DNA of 64,000 bases, taken from assembly GCF_010092445.1 (NCBI RefSeq), contig NZ_CP048031.1:744001-808000 (forward strand). Direction: 5' to 3'. This document shows positions 34,563 to 43,607 of the stretch, piece after piece. Each line of letters opens with the position of its first letter. The first letter of the stretch is position 1. Source of the stretch: Shewanella sp. Arc9-LZ (GTDB taxonomy: Bacteria; Pseudomonadota; Gammaproteobacteria; Enterobacterales; Shewanellaceae). A program made the translations under genes and the position numbers. Below the pieces are notes generated by a model, which saw nothing but the letters and a program-made list of their open reading frames with translations, made no database searches and had not been told where the DNA came from.

Positions 34563-34979
34563 ATGTCAGGAAGCAAAGTCTACTCACCCGTTCAAGCTAG
34601 TCTAGGCGCATTTTTAGGAGGGCCAATAGCTTCAGTTTTTTTCATAAAACAGAACTTTGTCGTCTTGAATGATGATGAAGCCGTTAAAAAAACGAATCGC
34701 TATGGTGCTTTGGTTATTACTTTTTTCATCTCAATTTTGCCTTTTTTGCCAGAAAACTTTCCAAATATGATCATTCCTATAATCACGATTATTTCTACGA
34801 GACTGTTAGTTGAAAAGTTTCAATTTACAAAAGAAGTCATCTCCAATAACGATGATTTAGATTTTCATTCTAACTGGCGAGTACTTTTTGTCAGCTTGAT
34901 AAGTCTGGTTGTTTTTATGATTATTGGCGTTAGCCTGCTGTTGGCGTTAGATTTTTTTGGTGTTGAAAGTCTGCTGTAA
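34563..34979 (+). CDS. Small membrane protein of unknown function
   Basis: The 138-residue protein has three to four hydrophobic segments (VQASLGAFLGGPIASVFFI, YGALVITFFISILPFLP, MIIPIITIISTRLLV, VLFVSLISLVVFMIIGVSLLLALDFF). The ATG at 34563 has AGGAAG 6 nt before it; an upstream TTG at 34557 is less likely. I do not recognise the family. It stands alone, followed at once by a short tandem repeat. Inner-membrane location is all that can be inferred. Confidence 0.65.
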   Translation: MSGSKVYSPVQASLGAFLGGPIASVFFIKQNFVVLNDDEAVKKTNRYGALVITFFISILPFLPENFPNMIIPIITIISTRLLVEKFQFTKEVISNNDDLDFHSNWRVLFVSLISLVVFMIIGVSLLLALDFFGVESLL

Positions 34980-34980
34980 A

Positions 34981-35012
34981 CTTCACGACTTCACGACTTC
35001 ACGACTTCACGT
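34981..35012 (+). repeat. Octanucleotide tandem repeat (CTTCACGA)x4
   Basis: Four consecutive copies of CTTCACGA, the last ending in T instead of A, begin two bases after the stop of the small membrane protein gene. Intergenic and probably a slippage product. Confidence 0.9.
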
Positions 35013-35174
35013 CTTTACTATGGGTAATTTTTTGAAAATGAAGTCAGCTTTCAAAGATAGTGATGTCAGGTTTTATTTTTTTAATAAAAACGAAAAATTG
35101 AGCAAATGAACTTAATCTACGCTATTTCGAACTAGCATGATTTAATTTTGGTCAAACATTAACAAGGAACTCAG

Positions 35175-35939
35175 TTGAGAAAAATCATTTATATCTTAGG
35201 ATTGATATCCGTATTTTCAGTGCAAGGTGCCAGTTTTGATTGCTCGCTGGCCAGAAGCGCGATAGAAAAGAACATATGTGCTAACCCTGATATTTCAAAG
35301 GCAGATGAGGCGTTAGCAACGCTTTATAGCAATATTAAAAGCCAAGCTAAATATGTTAATGATTTAATTAATGGTCAGCGTGCTTGGTTAACACAACGAA
35401 ATGCATGTGAGACTGATGTTTGTATTTTAGATAAATACCAATCTAGAGCGTTGGCGTTAAATGCTTGGCCTGAAACAGAGGCTAAAAAAGATAAAGCGCT
35501 AGAAAACTGTACCGATCGTCCCGAGTGTTGGCCAGAAGGCAGCGCTATGCATACTGGTTTGACATTAGTTAACAGTTTGAACAAGGCATCTGCTCAATTG
35601 AAAATAAAGCATGATGAGCTCATCGCTCTGTTGTCTGATGCCCCTAATTATGATGGTGAAAAACAGCCTGACTCTCGTGTTATCTCGGCTTTAACCGCAC
35701 AGCAACTGTCCTGGAGTACTTATAGATCTGACGAATGTGAATTAATTGGTTCGCTGACCGGAGCGGGTGGCTCATGGCCATCGACTTATGCTAATCGTTG
35801 TGAGGTCAATTTGACTGAAGAACGTTTGCGCCGCGTTAATTCATCTATTAAGTGTATTAACAAAATACCTTTAGAAGATCGTTGGATGGAACAGTCTCGT
35901 TGTTTACAGCAACTTGCACCGTTAGCCAATAAAGTGTAG
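35175..35939 (+). CDS. LprI-like (DUF1311) exported protein
   Basis: The 254-residue protein has a signal peptide (IIYILGLISVFSVQGASFDC) followed by an LprI/DUF1311 domain (about 20-95). The family pattern is visible: CSLARSAIEKNICANPDISKADEALATLYSNI, then INGQRAWLTQRNAC and CILDKYQSRALAL. A second, similar Cys/Trp/Arg pattern occurs near 185-225 (WSTYRSDECELIG...YANRCEVNLTEERLRRV), suggesting a degenerate repeat. LprI-type proteins inhibit lysozyme in some bacteria; activity here is inference. The start is TTG at 35175 with AAGGA upstream. It would be periplasmic with disulfides. Confidence 0.78.
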   Translation: MRKIIYILGLISVFSVQGASFDCSLARSAIEKNICANPDISKADEALATLYSNIKSQAKYVNDLINGQRAWLTQRNACETDVCILDKYQSRALALNAWPETEAKKDKALENCTDRPECWPEGSAMHTGLTLVNSLNKASAQLKIKHDELIALLSDAPNYDGEKQPDSRVISALTAQQLSWSTYRSDECELIGSLTGAGGSWPSTYANRCEVNLTEERLRRVNSSIKCINKIPLEDRWMEQSRCLQQLAPLANKV

Positions 35940-36032
35940 ATAATTAACGTAAACTAGGGCTGCTAAGTACCTATTAAACAAGTTATTAGCTTCCTTAGTT
36001 ATTTGGCCTGCATTTCTCGTTATAGGATGTCA

Positions 36033-36284
36033 TTATTTAAAGGTAACTTTGCCTCCCACCATTTTAAAGGCTGGTGCGCCTCTCACTAAGGTATCTCTGG
36101 CAAATATCTGGCTGCATTCAGGGCATGTGCAAGGAACCTTGGTGTTGTCTTCGACAATACGCTCCTTAAAGCATTTGATTAAGGCGCCTTTACCTCCCTT
36201 ACGATACTTAAACAATGGTGCTTTACACTTAGCGCAGAAAACATCGACGGTGCGCGAAGGACCTTTCTTGTTGGGTTGGGCCAT
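36033..36284 (-). CDS. Small zinc-ribbon-like protein
   Basis: The 83-residue protein is basic and has six cysteines (C17, C20, C38, C52, C54, C57) in CAKC and CTCPEC contexts, i.e. a zinc ribbon or two-site zinc fold. The motif VDVFCAKCKAPLFKYRKGGKGALIKC resembles short nucleic-acid-associated zinc proteins. The opposite-strand frame of equal length is a shadow. The ATG at 36284 follows GAGTAAACGATAC, with only a weak ribosome site. It is the only minus-strand gene in this part of the accessory region. Function unknown; RNA or DNA binding is a guess. Confidence 0.72.
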   Translation of the reverse strand: MAQPNKKGPSRTVDVFCAKCKAPLFKYRKGGKGALIKCFKERIVEDNTKVPCTCPECSQIFARDTLVRGAPAFKMVGGKVTFK

Positions 36285-36313
36285 GTATCGTTTACTCTAA
36301 AGTCTGTAAAGTG

Positions 36314-36353
36314 CTTTAGCCTATTGTAATGAAAAGTGCCGGGTTAGGCTAAA
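36314..36353. repeat. 9-bp inverted repeat with a GTTAGGC core
   Basis: ctttagcct (36314-36322) pairs perfectly with aggctaaag (36345-36353). The right arm contains GTTAGGC (36343-36349), the canonical integron core heptamer. It lies just upstream of the zinc-ribbon gene. No full attC layout is apparent. Confidence 0.45.
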
Positions 36354-36412
36354 GTTAGCGATGCCTTTTATCATCCGGCCCTCTTGCTATTGGTATACGC
36401 TGTTATCCGTTA

Positions 36413-36568
36413 ATGTTACTGACCAAGAAAGAGCTTAAGACTCTTTTAATGCTTATCTTTATGACTGGCTGTTTAATATTAATCAGCCTATTGGCACTCA
36501 AAAGTGCTTGGAGTGCCAACCATATGAAGATCGTGATTAAGGTTAAATTGACGAAACTGCTAATATAG
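36413..36568 (+). CDS. Possible small membrane protein
   Basis: A 51-residue frame reads MLLTKKELKTLLMLIFMTGC then a continuous hydrophobic span and a basic C-terminus. One transmembrane helix is plausible. There is no good ribosome site before the ATG, so this may be spurious. No family recognised. Confidence 0.35.
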   Translation: MLLTKKELKTLLMLIFMTGCLILISLLALKSAWSANHMKIVIKVKLTKLLI

Positions 36569-36724
36569 ATACATATAGAGTCATATAAAACAGCAAATAG
36601 ACGATGGCTGTTAGATTAGGCTGTAATCATAATCGTAAATTAACACCCAATGCTTGCAGATGTTAGCCATGGTTTATATTGAGCTTTCGGAATGCAAATG
36701 TTAATTATTACAGAGGATTTACCT

Positions 36725-37348
36725 TTGAGTTTTTATGAAAACAACATTCTTCCACACATTATAAATTGTGCTTGTTCTTCAAGTGTCATCATGGAGCTTA
36801 GGCAGAAAGTTGTGCCTTTAGCTTATGGCAATGTTTTAGAGATTGGTATGGGCTCTGCTGTTAATATGGTTTTGTATAATCCTATGAACGTTAATATGAT
36901 ATGGGGCCTTGAACCTTCTCCTGGGATGCGTAAAAAAGCGCGGAAAAATTTAGCGAAATCGCCTATTCAGGTTGAATGGCTAAGTCTCCCTAGTGAACAG
37001 ATTCCTTTAGATGATCAATGTGTTGACTCAGTTGTGTTAACTTATACTCTTTGCACTATTGCTGATTGGCGTGCCGCTATGCAGCAAATACATAGAGTGT
37101 TGAAGCCTGATGGTAAAATATTTTTCTGTGAGCATGGAGAAGCACCTGACGATTCAATTAAAAAATGGCAACATCGTTTAAATCGCTTATGGGGTAACGC
37201 TTTTGGTGGCTGTAATTTGAATAGACCTATGATTGACAATATACAAAGCAGCGGCTTTAGTATCGATTGGTTTGAAAGTGATTATATAAAGGGAGTGCCA
37301 AAGTTTGCATCGTATATTAGCTGTGGTGTGGCGACTAAAAAGACCTAA
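36725..37348 (+). CDS. Class I SAM-dependent methyltransferase (METTL7/UbiE-like)
   Basis: The product is a Rossmann-type methyltransferase. Motif I is VLEIGMGSAVNMVLY, motif II GLEPSPGMRKKARKN, then LPSEQIPLDDQCVDSVVLTYTLCTI and VLKPDGKIFFCEHG. The C-terminal part WQHRLNRLWGNAFGGCNLNRP matches METTL7-like proteins, whose substrates include thiols or lipids in eukaryotes and are unknown in bacteria. I favour the TTG at 36725, giving MSFYENNILPHIINC, because GAGG lies 8-9 nt before it and homologues begin with this MSxYExxILPxxI string; the ATG at 36692 has no ribosome site. It is a single gene. Confidence 0.82.
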   Translation: MSFYENNILPHIINCACSSSVIMELRQKVVPLAYGNVLEIGMGSAVNMVLYNPMNVNMIWGLEPSPGMRKKARKNLAKSPIQVEWLSLPSEQIPLDDQCVDSVVLTYTLCTIADWRAAMQQIHRVLKPDGKIFFCEHGEAPDDSIKKWQHRLNRLWGNAFGGCNLNRPMIDNIQSSGFSIDWFESDYIKGVPKFASYISCGVATKKT

Positions 37349-37511
37349 CAAGAGAGTGGGGATATAAGGTGGTTTAAACTGGTCACTTTAATTTCAGTAC
37401 TTAGTTTTGTTATCCTAGTCGAGGTGATGAGCATAATGATCTAGATTAAGATAATAGGCGGGAACTGGGCAGTGCTATTTTGGTCTAGAATTTAGTCGTT
37501 TTTATTTCGTG

Positions 37512-37892
37512 TCATTGAGGTGAATTAGTCGTTTTAATCGTTAATCTCTCTTGATTAGATAACCGAATTTGAATCCCATCGACTGTGGTAATCCGCTGAG
37601 CTTCAATATCTTTTTTACGCACCTTGTAACTGTTTGTCATCGCTTCAATAGGTGATGTAATTGTAACTTCAACGACGGTATTATCGTCATACCAACTCCA
37701 GCCCCAATAGCCTGCAGAGGCTAACATCGACACCGCAATCATAGTGTAAATAATTACTCGACTAAGAAGGGGTGATTTTTGTGCATCTGCCATATCTGCG
37801 ATGCGATTAACTTTATGCCCTCGTCCACGGCGCAAGTAGACAATAGCGCCAAGGATTACCAATATTGTCACTAGAATTTTTGTTAGCACGTC
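37512..37892 (-). CDS. Two-span membrane protein of unknown function
   Basis: This ~126-residue protein has an N-terminal span (LTKILVTILVILGAIVYLRRGRG), a second span (LSRVIIYTMIAVSMLASAGYWGWSWY) and a soluble C-terminal strand-rich tail (VVEVTITSPIEAMTNSYKVRKKDIEAQRITTVDGIQIRLSNQERL). No family recognised. Both possible starts are GTG (37892 or 37904); I choose 37892, which has GGAAG five bases upstream. The tail may sit in the periplasm or cytoplasm depending on topology. Single gene. Confidence 0.6.
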   Translation of the reverse strand, partial: DVLTKILVTILVILGAIVYLRRGRGHKVNRIADMADAQKSPLLSRVIIYTMIAVSMLASAGYWGWSWYDDNTVVEVTITSPIEAMTNSYKVRKKDIEAQRITTVDGIQIRLSNQERLTIKTTNSPQ

Positions 37893-37904
37893 ATCTTCCA
37901 CCAA

Positions 37905-38626
37905 TTAATAATTAACCACAATTATACAGTTTATTGAATAATTTAACGTTATCTAGCACACATCAATCGTGCTAATTAATATTGATTACTCAGTTGTAAA
38001 TATAGCCGCATAGGGACACTTCCGACGAGGATAATATCGTGATCGTTTATTAAGCTGTGATGACCACTCTAAATGACAATAGCTTAAGTCTTCAATTCTT
38101 ACTATGCCTCACAGCCTAGGATGAAAGCTGCAATGGTAACAAATAACCCGTCAAAAAATGGGTTTAATTTACTTGCCTGACGAGGAACATCGATGCATTA
38201 AAGTGAGTTGATTCACCAGCAAGACTCATACAATACTCCTTAAAAAGAGTTGTAATGTCACAACAACATTAGCGAGTTAGATAGGTTATCTAATGGTACG
38301 AAAAAACATTCCCGCTCTTGTCTTGGTAACTGCAAGTAATGAGTTAATTAAAAGAGTCGACCAAATCAACTCATTATTAAGCGGATGATTGATACCGCTA
38401 ATAATGAGAACTTGGCAATATTTTTATATACGGATTAATTCATCTATTTTCCTGTTGTAAGGAGGATTGATTTAACCAATGTATGCTGGTAAGTTATTAA
38501 AAATATTAATAATTAAACACGTGTTACTATTGCGCAGTTAAATGTGTTCCGGGTATTTACCGAAACTCTGACTCTTTTCACAAATACGCTGTCATAGATA
38601 AACTTATTAACTCAACGGAGTGATAG
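37905..38626. other. Gene-poor region with possible micro-ORFs
   Basis: About 720 bp without a normal-size gene. Two very short frames are the only candidates: a 21-codon minus-strand frame with a good ribosome site (38164-38229) and a 31-codon plus-strand frame (38293-38388) without one. The sequence aacccgtcaaaaaatgggttt (38146-38166) can form a hairpin just past the first frame. Confidence 0.5.
38164..38229 (-). CDS. Possible 21-residue peptide gene
   Basis: The frame MSLAGESTHFNASMFLVRQV plus Asn and a stop has AAGGAG about 7 nt upstream, a better site than many annotated genes have. A hairpin (aacccattttttgacgggtt on the minus strand) follows directly. It could be a leader peptide or a small protein, or chance. 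Nothing downstream on the minus strand is a plausible regulated gene until 37892. Confidence 0.3.
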   Translation of the reverse strand: MSLAGESTHFNASMFLVRQVN

Positions 38627-39175
38627 ATGAAGTTGTTCAAATTGGCTTTAATTTTTGTAGCGGCCATATATTTATCTGGATGCGCATCTGGTGCAAAAAT
38701 GAAAAATATGACGTTTCAGGGTGAACAAAAATCCTACTTTGATGTATTAAATGACAACATAGAGTTATCAAATGTCTCTGGTGGTCAAAAAACAAATCCA
38801 CTGTGGACATCAGAAATTAGCAGTGAAGCCTTTTCTGGTGCTGTCAGGGGAAGCCTGCAAGCACAGGGATTATTGTCTGATGATGGTCGATATAAACTGG
38901 TTGTGAATATGCTTAAAGTGGATCAACCTATTTTTGGGTTAGATTTTGAAGTTACTACTCATGTTCAATATTTACTGACCGATTCGGCAACCCAATCCAT
39001 TGTGTTTGACGAAACCATCATTGCACCGCACACAGCAACATTTAAGGATGCCTTTGTTGCGGTAAAAAGGCTTAGATTAGCCAATGAAGGTGCTGGAAGA
39101 AAAAACATTGAAGCACTACTTGATAAATTATCTGCGTTACAGATAGATAAGAATGAGGTATCACTAGTAGAGTAA
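38627..39175 (+). CDS. Small lipoprotein of unknown function
   Basis: The 182-residue protein has a signal peptide and lipobox (YLSGC, Cys19). The mature domain includes SEISSEAFSGAVRGSLQAQGLLSDDGRYKLVVNML and FDETIIAPHTATFKDAFVAVKRLRLANEGAGRKNIEALLDKL. This pattern resembles short lipoproteins annotated as UDP-N-acetylglucosamine acyltransferase-like or merely hypothetical, and I do not assign a function. It is probably attached to the outer membrane. The start is at 38627, with GGAG upstream. Single gene. Confidence 0.78.
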   Translation: MKLFKLALIFVAAIYLSGCASGAKMKNMTFQGEQKSYFDVLNDNIELSNVSGGQKTNPLWTSEISSEAFSGAVRGSLQAQGLLSDDGRYKLVVNMLKVDQPIFGLDFEVTTHVQYLLTDSATQSIVFDETIIAPHTATFKDAFVAVKRLRLANEGAGRKNIEALLDKLSALQIDKNEVSLVE

Positions 39176-39748
39176 AAAATGCATGGCCTCAAGCTTATTG
39201 CTTAGTCTGCTGTAAATTTTAGCTGACTTATTCGGTAGGCTTTTGTTTACTAGGCTCGCAGTTATTTTTTTAAGTGTTAGATTGATATAAGCATCACCCA
39301 AATCACCTAGCCAGAAATTAGTCGAGCAATAGCTATCTAATTTCTAGTTTGGTTATATTTTGTTATTACCAGTTGGATACAATCCCCATATTATTCTGAA
39401 ACAACTATTGATGGTTATTTTTATTTTCATGAGTAACTTTTACATGGTAAAAAGTAATAATTTGTAAAAACTACAAAATAATTATATTACAATATTTCAT
39501 TTTTTATCATCAAATATAAATGTTATATTTATCAGTTGTTTATTTTTTTGTTGCTTCGGTTTAAATGTGGCATGCCTTTCGCTTTATTAAAATAGAGTCG
39601 CTAATATTTAGGCATGTTTTTTTATTAATGTTATATAAATTGACCCAATCTATTTATCGTAATAGTGTGTTAATTGGACAGTTTTTATTGCCCCTATTTA
39701 TTTCAACGTAATATCACTCTATAAATTTTGTATTTAAGGAGATTAGAA
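39176..39748. other. Very AT-rich intergenic region upstream of the yqjDEK-like operon
   Basis: About 570 bp with no gene. It contains long A/T tracts and the self-complementary octamer ggcatgcc near 39570, echoed by ggcatg at 39612. The operon promoter should lie toward the right end. The intrinsic AT-richness suggests H-NS-type silencing is possible, but nothing specific can be shown. Confidence 0.5.
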
Positions 39749-39997
39749 ATGGCTACAACAAAGGCAAAAAATCAAGATCCACAACAGAAAATTGAAGATG
39801 CTTATCACTTAGCTGAAGAAGCGACTTCAGAGGCTGTTCATTCCTTGAAAGATAAAGCGAAAGAATCATTGGGTGAAGGCACTGAAAAAGTTAAATCGGC
39901 AACAGCTCAAACTGAAAATCTTATTAAGGAACACCCTTTATTAAGTGTCGGGTGTGCTTTTTTAGCGGGATGGGCGATTTCGAAACTTATAAAATAG
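39749..39997 (+). CDS. YqjD/ElaB-family ribosome-binding inner-membrane protein
   Basis: The 82-residue protein is a charged amphipathic helix (residues ~10-60, rich in Ala/Glu/Lys) ending in one C-terminal membrane span (LSVGCAFLAGWAISKLI). This is the DUF883 (YqjD/ElaB/YgaM) layout. Family members tether stationary-phase ribosomes to the inner membrane. The ATG at 39749 has TAAGGAG 8 nt upstream; the in-frame TTG at 39728 is not needed. It is the first gene of a yqjDEK-like operon; the next gene starts 24 bp later. Confidence 0.82.
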   Translation: MATTKAKNQDPQQKIEDAYHLAEEATSEAVHSLKDKAKESLGEGTEKVKSATAQTENLIKEHPLLSVGCAFLAGWAISKLIK

Positions 39998-40021
39998 CAA
40001 AGCGGCCGGAGGGGTTTTATT

Positions 40022-40519
40022 ATGGAAAACACTGAGAAAGTGTACAGTAAAGATAAAATCTCCGATGGCACGCAGACCGATCCTCACGTTAACTCAGATG
40101 AGGTGGACGTAAACTCCGATGACGTAAACGTTGAAGAAATTAAAGATATTTTTAATAAGGCATCGAAATTAGCTCAAGAGGTTGGACAGTGGTCAGAGTC
40201 TACAGTCCAACTTTTCTTTATGGAAATATTACGAAATGTTGCCGCAGCAAAACAGTTTCTTGTTTGCCAGCTTTTATTTATTCCATTGTTAGTTCTCTTT
40301 ATCTTCAGTTTATGTGTTTGTTCCGGGATCGTGATCTACAGCCTCACTCACAGCATATTTATTGGCTTAGGGGTATTTCTACTCACAATGATGTTGGTTT
40401 TAGTTGGCTTGCTGTATTGGCAAAAACGGCTTATTCGTTTTTTTGGCTTCAAAGACACTGTCTCCCAATTAAAGGAGGGTATCGATGTCATCTCTAAAGC
40501 ATCTAAATCATTCGATTAA
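40022..40519 (+). CDS. YqjE-like phage-holin-family membrane protein
   Basis: The 165-residue protein has an acidic N-terminal tail with repeated DEVDVNSDDVNVEE, then an amphipathic helix and two membrane spans (QLLFIPLLVLFIFSLCVCSGIVIY, IGLGVFLLTMMLVLVGLLYW), ending in a charged helix. This corresponds to YqjE (phage holin superfamily III). It is second in the operon and overlaps the third gene by 35 bp. Role unknown, presumably membrane stress or stationary-phase physiology along with YqjD. Confidence 0.75.
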   Translation: MENTEKVYSKDKISDGTQTDPHVNSDEVDVNSDDVNVEEIKDIFNKASKLAQEVGQWSESTVQLFFMEILRNVAAAKQFLVCQLLFIPLLVLFIFSLCVCSGIVIYSLTHSIFIGLGVFLLTMMLVLVGLLYWQKRLIRFFGFKDTVSQLKEGIDVISKASKSFD

Positions 40520-40748
40520 GTTAACACGTATGCAGGGGAAAGACTCTGTTAGGCAGTGCGAGTTAACGCTTAATTTATTACTCCATTCTGTCAAAAAGCA
40601 GACTCGAAAGCATCCTTTTGGGGTCACAGTTGGTGTCACCATCGCCACGATTGTCTTTGCTCGGTATAGGAAAAGTATTAAATCTCTTTATCCTATTGCT
40701 TCTCTAAGCTTTAATTATGCGAAACAACATCGCAATTCAAAACCTTAA
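40485..40748 (+). CDS. YqjK-like basic protein
   Basis: The 87-residue basic protein has a central hydrophobic segment (HPFGVTVGVTIATIVFARY) between Arg/Lys-rich helices. AAAGGAGGGTATCG before the ATG is an excellent ribosome site located inside the preceding gene, so the 35-bp overlap is credible. It matches the position of YqjK in the yqjDEK arrangement. Sequence similarity is not strong enough for a firm name. Function unknown. Confidence 0.65.
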   Translation: MSSLKHLNHSIKLTRMQGKDSVRQCELTLNLLLHSVKKQTRKHPFGVTVGVTIATIVFARYRKSIKSLYPIASLSFNYAKQHRNSKP

Positions 40749-40976
40749 GAATAAAAACCAATCAATCATGATGATAGCCATTTTCTTGCCCATTATATGA
40801 TCGAGTCAATACTTTGAACTGTTGTGAGTCTGGATAACTGTCAGTGTGACCAATCGCAAATATTTCAAAGATGTTAATTATTTACTGATTAAAGTCGTGA
40901 GTCATCACATACAAATAATGCTGATTGTTTAATAATCAGCTTAATTATTTAACTCAATGACGTTTAATATATCAAC

Positions 40977-42527
40977 ATGACCACAAAAGATATCATCGAT
41001 GAAGAAGTCACTTATCCGTCGGATTATATGATCCTTTCAACAACCGATTTAGACAGTGTTATTACTCATGTTAACGATGACTTTATGACGGTCAGTGGTT
41101 ATAAAGAAGATGAGCTAATTAATAAACCCCACAATATAGTACGCCACCCAGATATGCCTAAAGCTGCATTTAGTGACCTATGGGACACCATAAAGCAAGG
41201 GAAAAGCTGGATGGGATTGGTGAAGAATCGCTGCAAGAATGGTCAGTATTATTGGGTTAACGCTTATGTGACCCCGATTAAACGTAACGGTATTATTTGC
41301 GAGTATCAGTCGGTAAGAACTCAGCCTGAAGCAGAGCTGACTGAACGTGCTCAAGCCTGTTACGATGCCATTAATGCTGGTAAAGCTGCTAAGCCTAAGC
41401 TTGGCGCCAGTATTATTACCAAACTTTTTTTGGCTTGGTTGCTATCTGTTGGGTTGTTGATGTCCTTGCCTTACTCAAGTGGTTTTTTCACCGTCGTCGC
41501 ATTTATTGTTGCCATTATCTGTTTTTGTCGGCCGCTTTATGTTCTTAAACAGCGTTTCACTAAAATATTGATATTAAGTGAAAAAATACATAACAATCCA
41601 CTAAATCAATTTGTTTATACAGGTTATACCGATGAGCTTTCTCACATCGAATTAAGTCTACGGATGCAAAAAGCTGAAACGCTGGCGGTGGTTGGACGTA
41701 TAAAAGACAGTGGTGAGGAATTACAGCAAGGTTTAGAAGAGCATCAACAACAAAATCAAGCCAATCAAAATCAGTTGGTTACGCAATCACAAAACCTTGA
41801 GCAAGTTGTCACAGCCATCGGCCAAATGAGCTCGTCTGTTACTGATATAGCTAAAAATACGACAAATTCAACCACAGAAATTCATCACTTAGTTGAACAA
41901 ATAGAGTCAACTAAGGTGGCATTAGCCAGCAGTCAAATCGCGACTACGGAAATTAATAACTTATTGGAAGAATCTCGTATTGCTATTTCTTCGCTGAATA
42001 AGCAATGTCAAAATGTAAACCAAGTTGTCGAGGTGATCGAGAGTATTGCACAGCAAACAAACTTGCTTTCGCTCAATGCCGCCATTGAAGCTGCGAGGGC
42101 TGGAGAGGCTGGGAGAGGGTTTGCGGTGGTCGCGGATGAAGTGCGTAACTTGGCCAGTCGCTCGGCAACTTCTGCTCATGAAATACACGCTATTATAAAT
42201 TCACTTAGTCGCACAACTGCAGAAGCCGTTGCACAGATGGAACAAAGCCATTTGTTAATAGATAAGAGTATTGATTCTAGTCAAATACTCGAGAAAAGCC
42301 TGGTTTCGGTTAGTGAAGTGATGAGTATTATCGAAAGTAATGGCGAGCAGATTTCAGTGGCGGCAGAAGAGCAAGCTGCTGTTGTTAATCAAATTTATAA
42401 CAACGCGATGATACTACAAGATGGCATTAATCAATTTGAACAAAATTGTCATAATGCAGCAATACATAGCCAAGAAATTAGTGGTCAGGGTATACGTCAA
42501 ACAGAGTTGGTAAATCAATTTAATTAG
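40977..42527 (+). CDS. PAS-domain methyl-accepting chemotaxis protein (Aer-like)
   Basis: This 516-residue receptor has a PAS domain (about 15-115: [61 protein letters not shown]). Two close membrane spans follow (about 145-190), then a cytoplasmic MCP signalling domain with the conserved tip [28 protein letters not shown]. There is no large periplasmic domain. The PAS sequence strongly resembles Aer, which senses redox through FAD; FAD binding is inferred. It should feed CheA/CheW and mediate energy taxis. The ATG at 40977 is weakly preceded by AATGACG-type sequence. Single gene. Confidence 0.92.
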   Translation: MTTKDIIDEEVTYPSDYMILSTTDLDSVITHVNDDFMTVSGYKEDELINKPHNIVRHPDMPKAAFSDLWDTIKQGKSWMGLVKNRCKNGQYYWVNAYVTPIKRNGIICEYQSVRTQPEAELTERAQACYDAINAGKAAKPKLGASIITKLFLAWLLSVGLLMSLPYSSGFFTVVAFIVAIICFCRPLYVLKQRFTKILILSEKIHNNPLNQFVYTGYTDELSHIELSLRMQKAETLAVVGRIKDSGEELQQGLEEHQQQNQANQNQLVTQSQNLEQVVTAIGQMSSSVTDIAKNTTNSTTEIHHLVEQIESTKVALASSQIATTEINNLLEESRIAISSLNKQCQNVNQVVEVIESIAQQTNLLSLNAAIEAARAGEAGRGFAVVADEVRNLASRSATSAHEIHAIINSLSRTTAEAVAQMEQSHLLIDKSIDSSQILEKSLVSVSEVMSIIESNGEQISVAAEEQAAVVNQIYNNAMILQDGINQFEQNCHNAAIHSQEISGQGIRQTELVNQFN

Positions 42528-42713
42528 CCTTTTCGAATCGCCATCGCAGTAAAAGTGAATCATTCACTATGGTTCTAACAAAGGTAATGTTGCTCATTTT
42601 GTACTGTAGCCATTCAAAATAGTGTCGTGATGAGGAAATACAAATCTTCAAGCGTGTCATCATTAACATAATGAGCCAATCAATAAGTATTATTCTCTAT
42701 TGAGTTAGCGCTG

Positions 42714-43607
42714 TTATTTTATGCGATTAACTCTATTGTTAATTGCTTCTGTTAATTGCTTTTTGACTTGGTCCTCGCCACAAAATGTTGCAAATCCTAG
42801 TCCCCATCCATGAGGATTCACTTGAGTTGCTAATTCAACCACCCGGTAACAATAATCGCCCTGTTTTACAATTCTGTTAGGGTCTAGCCTATGGTTAAAG
42901 GTATGCGGTTGGCTGATATCAATTTCTGCTGCTAACTCTATAAAATCAAGGTTAGGGTCCATTTCACTCATAGTGCCAGTGGGTTTGTTTTGTAATGCAG
43001 TTTGCGATCCTATGAGTGTGTCTAATGCTGCAATATTATTTTGTTGTATAAAATGGCTAGTGGCTTGTTGTATTGATGCTAATGATGGCGTGGACTTGTT
43101 TACGTTAGTGGTCGTGTTTGGTTTTATTTGGCTCGGAAGTACATTATTTTTTTTGGTTATTACATGTGGTTGTATGTTGTTGGGCTTATTGCTTGATGGC
43201 ATCACTTTATCGAGGGTGTTGTCTTCATCTAAGGAGGTTGGTGTCTCTTTCGTGTATATAGACGTTGATTGGCTAACATCAACATTCGTATCAATAATGG
43301 GCGGAAAATTCTTTATGTGTTGGGCTTTTTCTAGGTCATAAAGCTTGGGTGGCAAACTTGTTTGGGTTATTGATTGGTATTGCGTTGAAGTCATGAGATA
43401 GCTTTTTATTGCGGTGGGCGAAGGCTTAACCACTAAAGCTGACACTCGTTGCGTCGTGTCTTGGTACCAAAACGCAATCAACACATAAATCAATAAAACA
43501 TGGATGATGAATGCCGTGAGTACAGGCTTAAGCCAATATGCTTCTTTAGAGGAGTGTGTTGAAGATCGAGAGTGATGTGGCTCCCAGCCAACCGTTATTA
43601 CTTCCAT
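42714..43607 (-). CDS. Single-span protein with long periplasmic linker (TonB-like architecture)
   Basis: The 297-residue protein has a short cytoplasmic N-terminus, one membrane span (about 28-50: VLTAFIIHVLLIYVLIAFWY), a long Ser/Thr/Pro/Asn-rich linker (about 60-215) and a compact C-terminal domain with a Cys pair (GDYCYRVVELATQVNPHGWGLGFATFCGED). This anchor-linker-domain plan resembles TonB- or TolA-like energy transducers, but the C-terminal domain does not look like TonB. No exbB/exbD gene lies nearby. The start at 43607 has no strong ribosome site. It lies convergent to the chemoreceptor gene. Function unknown. Confidence 0.7.
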   Translation of the reverse strand: MEVITVGWEPHHSRSSTHSSKEAYWLKPVLTAFIIHVLLIYVLIAFWYQDTTQRVSALVVKPSPTAIKSYLMTSTQYQSITQTSLPPKLYDLEKAQHIKNFPPIIDTNVDVSQSTSIYTKETPTSLDEDNTLDKVMPSSNKPNNIQPHVITKKNNVLPSQIKPNTTTNVNKSTPSLASIQQATSHFIQQNNIAALDTLIGSQTALQNKPTGTMSEMDPNLDFIELAAEIDISQPHTFNHRLDPNRIVKQGDYCYRVVELATQVNPHGWGLGFATFCGEDQVKKQLTEAINNRVNRIK

